DNA of 14,621 bases, from NCBI GenBank assembly GCA_043750035.1, contig JAYVCI010000160.1:1-14621 (forward strand). The letters run 5' to 3'. This DNA is from CANJUD01 sp043750035. Its GTDB lineage: Bacteria; Bacteroidota; Bacteroidia; UKL13-3. Shown here piece after piece: positions 6,943 to 13,534 of this stretch. Within the stretch, counting starts at the first letter, position 1. The number at the start of each line of letters is the position of its first letter. Both the position numbers and the translations under genes were made by a program. Under the pieces are notes generated by a model. It was not told the DNA's origin. It did not search any database and saw only the letters and a program-made list of their open reading frames with translations.

Positions 6943-6969
6943 TTGTGTTTTACGCAATGAAAAACACAA
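6943..6969. repeat. 9-bp inverted repeat upstream of mnmA
   Basis: TTGTGTTTT (6943-6951) and AAAACACAA (6961-6969) are perfect complements around a 9-nt centre. It spans the spacer between the -33 and -7 regions of the mnmA promoter. It also lies 30-57 nt past the stop of the upstream response-regulator gene. The AT-rich stem and lack of a following T run argue against a terminator; an operator is possible. Confidence 0.4.
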
Positions 6970-6999
6970 TCTGTTAACAAGGTAATAAATAAACCTAAA

Positions 7000-7512
7000 T
7001 TAGTTTATCCAACCTAAAACTTCAATTCCCATTAGCTTAAGAATAATGGTAAGGGCAATGGCAATAACTATTGCATATCCAGCCATTTGCACCATTAATT
7101 TATATCTTTTGGCATCGCTGCTTAATTGACGGAATTTGAGAATGCGGTGTATGATATTCTCCATACGGTGAAAAGCACTTGGTGTTTTGGTAACATAATC
7201 AAATGCCCCGAAACGCATAGTTTCAACGGCAATTTCAATATTGTCCTGCCCGCTATACATAATCACTTCAATGGTGTCATCTATCTTTTTTATTTCTTGC
7301 AATACATCAATGCCTTCCATCGCATCTTTGTCCACAGAGTCCAGATTATAATCTAATATAATAATGTCTGGTTTTTCAGCTATTTTTTCCAATAGCTTTT
7401 CGCCTGTGGCAAAAGTTTGAAAGATGAAATTTTTGAATTTACCCAAATGATCGGTAATCATTTCCAATTGGATTGGGTCATCGTCAACAACAAATATTTT
7501 TAATGGTTTCAT
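7000..7512 (-). CDS. Receiver-domain protein with C-terminal membrane helix
   Basis: A 170-residue response regulator. Residues 3-125 form a CheY-like receiver: acidic pocket VVDDD (8-12), phospho-acceptor Asp54 in IIILDYNLD, the switch Ser87 in MYSGQ, and Lys109 in YVTKTP. A short amphipathic linker (about 118-140, basic, with FRQLSSDAKRYK) leads to a single strongly hydrophobic helix at about 144-162 (AGYAIVIAIALTIILKLMGI), then a short tail. There is no DNA-binding or enzymatic output domain. Family knowledge says most receivers are soluble; here the helix would anchor the receiver on the cytoplasmic face of the inner membrane. It is the last gene of the phosphorelay cluster and has its own -7 element. 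The ATG at 7510-7512 fits the receiver start. A likely role is terminal phosphate acceptor for the neighbouring Hpt protein. Confidence 0.88.
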   Translation of the reverse strand: MKPLKIFVVDDDPIQLEMITDHLGKFKNFIFQTFATGEKLLEKIAEKPDIIILDYNLDSVDKDAMEGIDVLQEIKKIDDTIEVIMYSGQDNIEIAVETMRFGAFDYVTKTPSAFHRMENIIHRILKFRQLSSDAKRYKLMVQMAGYAIVIAIALTIILKLMGIEVLGWIN

Positions 7513-7544
7513 TTTCTTATTTTAATAAATACAGAATTAGGCAG

Positions 7545-7552
7545 CAAATTTA
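7545..7552 (-). promoter_or_regulatory. -7 element upstream of the membrane-anchored receiver (TAAATTTG)
   Basis: On the minus strand this reads TAAATTTG, a full match to TAnnTTTG, lying in the 64-bp gap after the Hpt gene. Transcription would start near 7538, about 26 nt before the ATG. No clear -33 TTTG is seen, so the gene may also be read through from upstream. Confidence 0.45.
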
Positions 7553-7576
7553 TAACAATAACAATAAATATAGTGC

Positions 7577-7921
7577 TTATAGTGATGCTTCTTTTTCTTT
7601 TAGTTCTTCAATGGCTTTTCCAATCTGTAGTTTGAAATTTTGCAGCATGGTACGTAGTGTTTCGGCGTTGGTATTATTGGCGGCATAGCTCTCAATATCT
7701 TTGATAGGTTGTTCCAATGTAACAATTCCCATATAGCTTATTAATGGCTTGAGGCTGTGTGCGTTGATGCGAAGTGTATCAAAATCGTTGGTTTCAATTG
7801 CATGTTCCATTTTGCTCACCAAGCCGGGTGCAGAAGCAAGGAACATGGTAATATATTTTTTGGCCTTTACAGGATCGTTGCCTGTAAATTGTTGGATAAA
7901 GGATAGATCGGTTAATGACAT
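7577..7921 (-). CDS. Histidine phosphotransfer (Hpt) domain protein
   Basis: A 114-residue single-domain protein, the right size for a stand-alone Hpt. The phospho-accepting histidine is His55 in INAHSLKPLISYMG, the family motif H-x-L-K-[GPS]. The surrounding sequence is helical throughout, as expected for the four-helix bundle, with a charged C-terminal helix (AIEELKEKEA). Hpt proteins shuttle phosphate between the C-terminal receiver of a hybrid kinase and a final response regulator. Here it lies between exactly such genes: 70 bp after the hybrid kinase and 64 bp before the membrane-anchored receiver. It starts at ATG 7919-7921. The gap to the kinase contains a GC-rich palindrome and tandem repeats (7921-7980). 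Confidence 0.93.
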   Translation of the reverse strand: MSLTDLSFIQQFTGNDPVKAKKYITMFLASAPGLVSKMEHAIETNDFDTLRINAHSLKPLISYMGIVTLEQPIKDIESYAANNTNAETLRTMLQNFKLQIGKAIEELKEKEASL

Positions 7922-7980
7922 TTTATATTTTGTATTTTATATTTTGTCCGCCGCGGCGGATTATATTGTTCATATTGTTC
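7921..7980. repeat. GC palindrome flanked by tandem repeats
   Basis: A perfect 14-bp palindrome, TCCGCCGCGGCGGA (7947-7960), sits in very AT-rich DNA. On one side are two 14-bp units, TTTTATATTTTGTA (7921-7934) and TTTTATATTTTGTC (7935-7948). On the other are two 9-bp units of ATATTGTTC (7963-7971, 7972-7980). No T run follows on either strand in the right place, so this is not a normal terminator. It fills most of the kinase-Hpt gap and looks like a small dispersed repeat. Confidence 0.7.
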
Positions 7981-7991
7981 GTACCAGCAAA

Positions 7992-9608
7992 TCATGTTGT
8001 CGAATTAACCAATAGGGCAATTTTTTCTAGAAGCAAAGCGGGGTCGAAGGGCTTGGTAACAAAATCGTCCATACCGGCTTCTTTACATTTTTCTATTTCT
8101 TCTTTAATTGCATTTGCAGTTAGGGCCATAATAGGAATTTGTGACAGGCTGCCTGTAAGTTGTCTTATTTTACGTGTTGCTTCATACCCATCCATAATCG
8201 GCATTTGTACATCCATTAACACTATGTGATAAGGAAATTTCATGTTATCGATTATAGGTGTCTGCGATACTCTGTCTAATGCTTCTTGTCCATTTTCGGC
8301 AACATCAATAAATACACCGGGTATCATTTCTTGTAAGGTATCGGTAGCTACCATTTGGTTAAAGGCATTGTCTTCTACCAACAGTATTCTTAAGTGCGTA
8401 AGATTAACAGATTCTTTGTTTTGTTGTTTTGTTTCTACAATATTTTCGCCAATTGCATACGGAATTTCAAACCAAAAAGTAGTGCCTTCCCCCAATTTAC
8501 TCGTAAGTCCAATTTTGCCACCCTGCATCTCAACCAATTCTTTTGAAATGGTAAGACCTAAACCCGTACCTCCAAATTTTCGGGTAGTATCGCTGCTGGC
8601 TTGAGAAAAACTTTCGAATACCGAGCCTATTTTATCCTCAGCAATGCCGATACCAGTATCGGTTATCTCTATTCTGATATTAACCTTGTTGTTAAAATTG
8701 CCTGCTAGTTTTAGTTTGATATTCACACTGCCTTTGGTGGTAAACTTAACTGCATTGCCAGCCAGATTTAATATTACTTGGTTAAGTCTAACAGGGTCGC
8801 CAACTATATAGTTAGGGACATTGTTAGCTGTTTCTGTAACTAACAACAGATTTTTTTCTTCAGCTTTAAATCTCAGTGTATCATGAACAGTTTGTAATAC
8901 ATGACTCGGATTAAAATTTATTTCTTCAAATTCAAGTTTGCCAGCTTCAATTTTTGAAAAATCCAAGATGTCATTGATAATCACCATTAGGTTTTCGCCA
9001 CTTTTTCTAATACCGTCCAAATATTTTTGTTGGGTTTTATTAAGTGTTGTATTGAGTGCTAGTCTTGCCATCCCTATTATTGCATTCATAGGTGTTCGAA
9101 TTTCGTGGCTCATATTTGCCAAAAATTGTTGCTTGAATTTTTCGCTTTGTATGGCTTTGTCTTTTTCTCCCTCTGCCGCAACTAGCTGCCCTTTTACGTC
9201 AACCGCTTCTTTTAGCAGAAACACCTCCCATACTGCTTTTTTGAGTGTGAGCTCAAGGTCGTCAAAATCGATGGGCTTGGTTATAAAATCGAAAGCCCCC
9301 GCATTCATGGCATGCCTTATTTTACCTATATCACCATAAGCAGAAACTATTATTGCTTTGGTATTTGGGATATTATGTTCTTTTAATTTTGAAAGAAAAG
9401 TAAGGCCATCCATAATGGGCATATTGATATCGGTGAAAACGACATCGATATCAGGATCCTGAAGAAGTTTGTCGATTGCCTCGCTACCATTTGAAGCAAA
9501 TTCAATGAGCATTTCATTGTCACGAATTTGTTTACGAAACTTCTGCCTGATCATCAGTTCTAGGTCAGGCTCATCATCTACAAATAAAATTTTGGGGATT
9601 GTCTTCAA
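7992..9608 (-). CDS. Hybrid sensor kinase, REC-HisKA-HATPase-REC
   Basis: A 538-residue cytoplasmic hybrid histidine kinase. An N-terminal receiver (about 5-120) has Asp60 in FTDINMP, Ser89 and Lys111. A charged linker helix (about 118-160) leads to the HisKA dimerisation domain with His168 in NMSHEIRTPMN. The HATPase_c domain has an N box NLAGNAVKFT (281-290), G1 DTGIGI (317-322) and G2 FGGTGLGL (345-352). A C-terminal receiver (about 405-535) has Asp466 in VLMDVQMPIMDG, Thr497 and Lys519. No membrane helix, PAS, GAF or other sensor domain is present, so input presumably comes through phosphorylation or binding at the N-terminal receiver. The start is TTG at 9606-9608, overlapping the stop of the upstream receiver gene as TTGA; the receiver fold begins within six residues, so no later start fits. 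Phosphate should pass from His168 to Asp466 and then to the Hpt protein encoded next. Confidence 0.95.
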   Translation of the reverse strand: MKTIPKILFVDDEPDLELMIRQKFRKQIRDNEMLIEFASNGSEAIDKLLQDPDIDVVFTDINMPIMDGLTFLSKLKEHNIPNTKAIIVSAYGDIGKIRHAMNAGAFDFITKPIDFDDLELTLKKAVWEVFLLKEAVDVKGQLVAAEGEKDKAIQSEKFKQQFLANMSHEIRTPMNAIIGMARLALNTTLNKTQQKYLDGIRKSGENLMVIINDILDFSKIEAGKLEFEEINFNPSHVLQTVHDTLRFKAEEKNLLLVTETANNVPNYIVGDPVRLNQVILNLAGNAVKFTTKGSVNIKLKLAGNFNNKVNIRIEITDTGIGIAEDKIGSVFESFSQASSDTTRKFGGTGLGLTISKELVEMQGGKIGLTSKLGEGTTFWFEIPYAIGENIVETKQQNKESVNLTHLRILLVEDNAFNQMVATDTLQEMIPGVFIDVAENGQEALDRVSQTPIIDNMKFPYHIVLMDVQMPIMDGYEATRKIRQLTGSLSQIPIMALTANAIKEEIEKCKEAGMDDFVTKPFDPALLLEKIALLVNSTT

Positions 9609-9988
9609 TTTACAAATATTTTGCTTTTTATGACATCAAAATCTATAGGTTTGCTCAAAAAATCATCGGCTCCATACAATTCTGCTTCCATTTTGTAAGT
9701 ATCGTTTCCGGCGTAAGCACTAACCATCACAACCCTAAGATCGGGCCAGCGTTCTTTTATTATTTTTAGCAGTTCTATGCCACTCATGCCCGGCATATTT
9801 ATATCGCTCAAAATTATAAGTGGCCTATCTCTGTTAATTTTTTCCAATATTTCTAGGGCTTCAAAACCACTCAAGGCAATATGCAAATGCATCTCTCCCT
9901 TTCGTACTTCCTTACGAAACTGCTGCCTAAAGAGGCTGCCGGCATCCTCTTCGTCATCAACAATCATTACATTGGTCATATTTTCCAT
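9605..9988 (-). CDS. Single-domain response regulator (receiver only)
   Basis: A 127-residue CheY-like protein with no output domain. Landmarks counted from the ATG at 9986-9988 are the acidic pocket IVDDEE (9-14), Asp62 in ILSDINMPGMSG, Ser90 in VVMVSAYAG and Lys113 in FLSKPIDFD. It shares an unusual segment with the N-terminal receiver of the hybrid kinase next to it (RQQFRKEVRKGEM here, RQKFRKQIRDNEM there), and the same KPIDFD ending, so the two receivers look like a local duplication. A TTG at 10004-10006 in frame would add six residues, but it falls inside a probable promoter element, so the ATG is preferred. Its TGA stop overlaps the kinase TTG by 4 nt. It is the first gene of the phosphorelay cluster. 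Confidence 0.9.
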   Translation of the reverse strand: MENMTNVMIVDDEEDAGSLFRQQFRKEVRKGEMHLHIALSGFEALEILEKINRDRPLIILSDINMPGMSGIELLKIIKERWPDLRVVMVSAYAGNDTYKMEAELYGADDFLSKPIDFDVIKSKIFVN

Positions 9989-10003
9989 ACTAATATTTGA
10001 GTG

Positions 10004-10011
10004 CAAGAATA
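10004..10011 (-). promoter_or_regulatory. Probable -7 element of the phosphorelay operon (TATTCTTG)
   Basis: On the minus strand this reads TATTCTTG, 5 of the 6 fixed positions of TAnnTTTG. Transcription would start near 9998, about 10 nt before the ATG at 9988. No convincing -33 element is visible. It would drive the lone receiver and the hybrid kinase, and perhaps the Hpt gene. Confidence 0.35.
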
Positions 10012-10104
10012 ACGATTTTTTTTTAGAGATGGATAAGGTTTTTTTAAAGAATAAAAAATTGAGGCTCTATTTTTCCTTTTGATTCAATATTCGAGAAAAC
10101 TCCG

Positions 10105-10128
10105 CTGCATTTCTGCATTTCTGAATTC
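10105..10128. repeat. Three 8-bp tandem units after the Do protease gene
   Basis: CTGCATTT (10105-10112), CTGCATTT (10113-10120) and the related CTGAATTC (10121-10128) stand head to tail, ending exactly where the protease stop codon begins. No hairpin or T run accompanies them. The rest of the 140-bp gap to the receiver gene is AT-rich with no further structure I can support. Confidence 0.6.
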
Positions 10129-11589
10129 CTATTCCATCGGTACCGCATAGTACCCTTTGGTGCCATCAGCATTTACGCCTTTTATTACCGCCACTTCTTT
10201 CTTTTCGCTCAACGATTTTTTTACATCGGCAGGCGTGAACATTTGCTTGCCATCAATATGTGTGATGATAAATCCTGCAGGCAAATTTACCTTTTTCAAT
10301 GCATCGCCCGATTTGAGAACCTTAACTCCATTTGCCACTTTGGCTTGCAATTTTTCTTCGCGGGTAAGTGCAGAAAATTCAGAACCTTTAAGGTTGGCTT
10401 TTTCAGTTTTTGCAGTAGCGTCGGGAATGGTCGTTTGTCCGTTTTTACCTTTTAGCGTTACAATAAAAACTTGTTCTTTGCCTTTGCGAAGAGCTGTTAC
10501 ATTTAATTTTTCACCGGGTCTGTGGCGGCTTACCAGTTCTTGAAGTTCAGCAACAGAATTAACCACTACGTCATTTATTTTGGTAACGATATCGCCTTTT
10601 TCAATTCCAGCTTTTCCGGCTGCCGAACCATCTGTTATCTCTGCCACATATACGCCTTTGTTTACTTTTAGTCCTTCTTTGTCGGCAAGTTCGGCATCAA
10701 TGTCGCGAATTTGGATACCCAAGAAACCACGTTGCATTTCGCCAAATTCTTTAAAGTCGTTCACTGCTTTTTTTACCAGTTCAACGGGTACTGCAAATGC
10801 ATATCCTGCGTAACTGCCTGTTTGAGATGCGATAGCGGTATTGATTCCTATTAGCTCACCTCTGCGGTTTACCAAAGCACCGCCTGAGTTGCCCGGATTT
10901 ACAGCAGCATCAGTTTGTATAAATGCTTCAATAGGGGCATCGCCTTCAATTAATCTGATATTTCTTCCTTTGGCACTCACGATTCCCGCTGTAACAGTAG
11001 AGGTTAGGTTGAAAGGGTTTCCTACTGCCAATACCCATTCGCCCACTTTGGTTTCATCGCTATTGCCAAAAGCAATAAAGGGTAAACTCTTTTCTTCTAT
11101 TTTAAGTAATGCCATATCTGTATTGGCATCCTTGCCTACTACTTCGGCAGTATAGCTGCGTTTGTCGTGAAGTACCACTTCAATTTTATCTGCTCCATCT
11201 ATCACATGGTTATTGGTTACAATATATCCATTGGCAGCTATAATAACTCCTGAACCACTTGCCTGCTGCGGGCCATGGGGCATTTGAAAAAAAGGAGATT
11301 TGTCACCAAACAGTTCGCCAAATGGATTTTGTTGCATTTGTTGTTGGGGTTGTTGTGGGGCATTGATCGTGGTTTTAATATGAACTACTGTTGGTGTAAC
11401 TGCTAATGCCGTGGCAGTAAAATCAGGAAGTTCATTTAATTTGCCACTGTTGAGTGCCGCAAAGTATGCAGGTTGCTTTTCTCCCAATACTGCATTCTCT
11501 TGGTTGTCGATTAATCTGTTAATTCCTAGTGCTACTAGGCCACCAAAAGTTGCAACTGCAGTTAGGGTTAATAATTTTTTGTAATCCAT
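10129..11589 (-). CDS. degP: Do/HtrA-family serine protease with two PDZ domains
   Basis: A 486-residue periplasmic protease/chaperone that degrades or refolds damaged envelope proteins (family role). An N-terminal hydrophobic helix (about 6-24) serves as signal or anchor. A glutamine-rich stretch (79-87, PQQPQQQMQ) sits in the loop region before the trypsin-like domain. The catalytic triad is His128 in IVTNNHVIDGA, Asp158 in ANTDMALLK and Ser235 in NPGNSGGALV. PDZ1 (about 288-380) has the GFLGIQI opening and PGEKLNVT; a more divergent PDZ2 (about 400-480) ends in YYAVPME. This matches the Do family rather than one-PDZ DegS. DegP and DegQ cannot be told apart by eye, so the symbol is approximate. 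It starts at ATG 11587-11589. No perfect TAnnTTTG lies upstream; the nearest is TAAATTG at 11633-11639, with TTTG at 11657-11660. Confidence 0.94.
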   Translation of the reverse strand: MDYKKLLTLTAVATFGGLVALGINRLIDNQENAVLGEKQPAYFAALNSGKLNELPDFTATALAVTPTVVHIKTTINAPQQPQQQMQQNPFGELFGDKSPFFQMPHGPQQASGSGVIIAANGYIVTNNHVIDGADKIEVVLHDKRSYTAEVVGKDANTDMALLKIEEKSLPFIAFGNSDETKVGEWVLAVGNPFNLTSTVTAGIVSAKGRNIRLIEGDAPIEAFIQTDAAVNPGNSGGALVNRRGELIGINTAIASQTGSYAGYAFAVPVELVKKAVNDFKEFGEMQRGFLGIQIRDIDAELADKEGLKVNKGVYVAEITDGSAAGKAGIEKGDIVTKINDVVVNSVAELQELVSRHRPGEKLNVTALRKGKEQVFIVTLKGKNGQTTIPDATAKTEKANLKGSEFSALTREEKLQAKVANGVKVLKSGDALKKVNLPAGFIITHIDGKQMFTPADVKKSLSEKKEVAVIKGVNADGTKGYYAVPME

Positions 11590-11759
11590 GGTGTTAAGTT
11601 AAAAGTGATAAGTTGATTTGTTTATTGCTTCGCAATTTATATAATTTCCCCCAATTCAAATATTGTTCCTATACAAACGAGATTTTTGAAAAGAAGCTAC
11701 ATCTATAAACGTAAATTTATATATATTATTGAATGTCAGAAAAATATTTTTTTTATATT

Positions 11760-11837
11760 TGTCATGCTGAGTTCATCGAAGGGCGACAAGAACAATGAGT
11801 GCTCTCCATGTCGCCCTTCGATGAACTCAGGGTGACA
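11760..11837. repeat. 28-bp near-perfect inverted repeat (REP-like)
   Basis: The left arm 11760-11787 and right arm 11810-11837 are reverse complements with two adjacent mismatches (26 of 28 match), around a 22-nt centre. The arms begin TGTCATGCTGAG and end CTCAGGGTGACA and share the core CATCGAAGGGCGAC. The right arm ends 21 nt from the guaA stop, so on the minus strand the repeat would form a strong hairpin after guaA. The sequence that follows is A-rich rather than a T run. It resembles dispersed intergenic repeats common in this phylum. Confidence 0.85.
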
Positions 11838-11858
11838 ATGAGTTTCGGCTACTCCGCT

Positions 11859-13385
11859 CTATTCCCACTCAATAGTAGCGGGTGGCTTGCTACTGATATC
11901 ATACACTACTCTATTAATTCCTTTTACGCGGTTAATGATTTTATTGGACACGTTTGCCAAAAAGTCATAAGGTAAGTGGCTCCAATCGGCTGTCATGCCA
12001 TCAACTGAAGTAACTGCTCGGAGGCAAACTACATGCTGATAGGTTCGCTCATCACCCATTACACCTACCGATTGCACGGGCAAAAACATCACACCCGCTT
12101 GCCAAACTTTATCATATAATCCGGTCTCTTTTAATTCAGTAATAAATATATCATCTGCTTCTTGTAATATACTTACTTTCTCTGGTGTGATATCGCCAAG
12201 TATGCGGATGGCAAGGCCTGGACCAGGGAATGGATGGCGACCCAATATACGAGCATCAATTTGTAAAGCATGGCCCACACGTCGCACTTCATCTTTAAAA
12301 AGCATACGCAATGGCTCTACAATTTTCAGTTTCATTTTGTCAGGCAATCCGCCCACATTGTGGTGACTTTTAATAGTGACAGAAGGTCCGCCCATTGAAA
12401 CAGATTCAATTACATCGGGATATATAGTTCCTTGTGCAAGCCATTTCACATTCTCTATTTTGTGTGATTCAGCATCGAACACTTCTATAAAAACTCTACC
12501 AATAGCTTTGCGTTTTGCTTCGGGTTCGCTAATGCCTTTTAGTGCATCCATAAATAGTGCAGACGCATCAACACCTTTCACATTTAACCCCATGTGTTTA
12601 TAAGAATCTAATACAGTATCATATTCATTTTTGCGAAGAAGTCCATTATTAATAAATATACAATATAAATTATCGCCTATAGCTTTTTGTAATAATACTG
12701 CGGCTACCGATGAGTCTACACCGCCTGATAAACCTAGTACTACACGGTCGTTGCCCAATTTTTCTTTTAGTTCAGAAACGGTAGTGTCCATAAAATGTTC
12801 TGGAGTCCAGTCGCCAGTGCAATGACATATATTGTATGCGAAATTTTTTAGTATCAACATGCCATCTGTGCTATGCGAAACTTCAGGATGGAACTGTATG
12901 CCATAAGTATCTTGACCTTCAATTTTAAAGGCTGCCACCGGAATTGAATCAGTGGTGGCAAGTAAGGTTAAATTAGCTGGAATTTCTTTCACGGTATCGC
13001 TGTGGCTCATCCATACTTGGGTGCCGTTTGGGATATTTGCTAACAATGCATTGTCTTGCGTAATTTGCAAATAGGCTCTTCCATATTCACGTGTATGACT
13101 TGCCCCAACTATGCCGCCCATTTGTTTGGTAAGCATTTGTGCTCCGTAGCATATTCCCAATACTGGAATTTTTCCCAAATATGCTGATAGGTCAGGGTAG
13201 GGGGAGCCTTCATCGTTAACTGAACAAGGGCTACCTGATAGAATCAATCCTTTTAAATTTTCTATATTTTGTGGGATTTTATTATAGGGATGTATCTCTG
13301 TATAAACATTCAACTCCCGCAAACGACGGGCGATAAGCTGTGTGTATTGTGACCCGAAATCGAGGATGAGAATGGACTGTTGCAT
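11859..13385 (-). CDS. guaA: GMP synthase (glutamine-hydrolysing)
   Basis: GuaA aminates XMP to GMP, the last step of guanine nucleotide synthesis, using ammonia from glutamine. Counted from the ATG at 13383-13385 (508 residues), the N-terminal class I glutamine amidotransferase has Cys79 in GICYGAQM, His166 and Glu168 in FHPEVSHS. The ATP-pyrophosphatase P-loop SGGVDSS is at 220-226, followed by FINNGLLRKNE. The C-terminal dimerisation domain carries GRHPFPGPGLAIRILGD and ends in KPPATIEWE, as in all GuaA proteins, so the gene is complete. A TTG three codons upstream is in frame but lies within a perfect -7 element, so the ATG is chosen. The gene is monocistronic, with the inverted repeat at 11760-11837 behind it. 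Confidence 0.97.
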   Translation of the reverse strand: MQQSILILDFGSQYTQLIARRLRELNVYTEIHPYNKIPQNIENLKGLILSGSPCSVNDEGSPYPDLSAYLGKIPVLGICYGAQMLTKQMGGIVGASHTREYGRAYLQITQDNALLANIPNGTQVWMSHSDTVKEIPANLTLLATTDSIPVAAFKIEGQDTYGIQFHPEVSHSTDGMLILKNFAYNICHCTGDWTPEHFMDTTVSELKEKLGNDRVVLGLSGGVDSSVAAVLLQKAIGDNLYCIFINNGLLRKNEYDTVLDSYKHMGLNVKGVDASALFMDALKGISEPEAKRKAIGRVFIEVFDAESHKIENVKWLAQGTIYPDVIESVSMGGPSVTIKSHHNVGGLPDKMKLKIVEPLRMLFKDEVRRVGHALQIDARILGRHPFPGPGLAIRILGDITPEKVSILQEADDIFITELKETGLYDKVWQAGVMFLPVQSVGVMGDERTYQHVVCLRAVTSVDGMTADWSHLPYDFLANVSNKIINRVKGINRVVYDISSKPPATIEWE

Positions 13386-13391
13386 GCGGGG

Positions 13392-13399
13392 CAAAAATA
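13392..13399 (-). promoter_or_regulatory. guaA: -7 element of the guaA promoter (TATTTTTG)
   Basis: On the minus strand this reads TATTTTTG, a full match to TAnnTTTG. Its final G is 7 nt from the A of the guaA ATG, so transcription would begin at or next to the start codon. No clear -33 TTTG is found near 13420. Confidence 0.6.
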
Positions 13400-13452
13400 G
13401 TGAAAAGATGATAGTTTGTGTTGATAGTTGAAAATTGGTGGGTTATTTTTAG

Positions 13453-13483
13453 AACTATGCCGTCCCTTTGGGGTTTTATAGTT
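13453..13483. repeat. Imperfect palindrome with CCC/GGG core
   Basis: Outer arms AACTAT (13453-13458) and ATAGTT (13478-13483) and inner CCC (13464-13466) and GGG (13470-13472) can pair around a TTT loop, with 5-nt unpaired segments on each side. It has the look of a small dispersed palindromic repeat and lies just upstream of the plus-strand promoter. Confidence 0.45.
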
Positions 13484-13515
13484 TTGATTATACCACAAGA
13501 AAAACTGTAAATTTG
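13483..13515 (+). promoter_or_regulatory. Promoter of the right-edge membrane protein gene
   Basis: TTTG at 13483-13486 and TAAATTTG at 13508-13515 match both the -33 and -7 Bacteroidota elements, with a 21-bp spacer. This is the best-formed promoter in the window. Transcription would start near 13521, leaving a leader of about 235 nt filled with repeats before the ATG at 13756. Confidence 0.6.
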
Positions 13516-13534
13516 CCCGAAGAATTTTTGAAAG

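Noticed and set aside
6943..6969. Terminator for the upstream receiver gene
   Set aside because: The stem is AT-rich and no T run follows on the minus strand; an operator-like inverted repeat in the mnmA promoter fits better.
8242..9339. Plus-strand open frames of 120 and 133 codons within the hybrid kinase
   Set aside because: They are antisense to well-marked HisKA and HATPase motifs and have low-complexity, serine- and isoleucine-rich products typical of shadows.
11760..11837. Classical intrinsic terminator for guaA
   Set aside because: The hairpin is strong but is followed by A-rich sequence, not T, on the minus strand; its length suggests a dispersed repeat instead.
13310..13498. Minus-strand frame of 62 codons overlapping the start of guaA
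   Set aside because: It overlaps the conserved amidotransferase N-terminus in another frame and crosses the guaA promoter; the sequence is unlike a protein.
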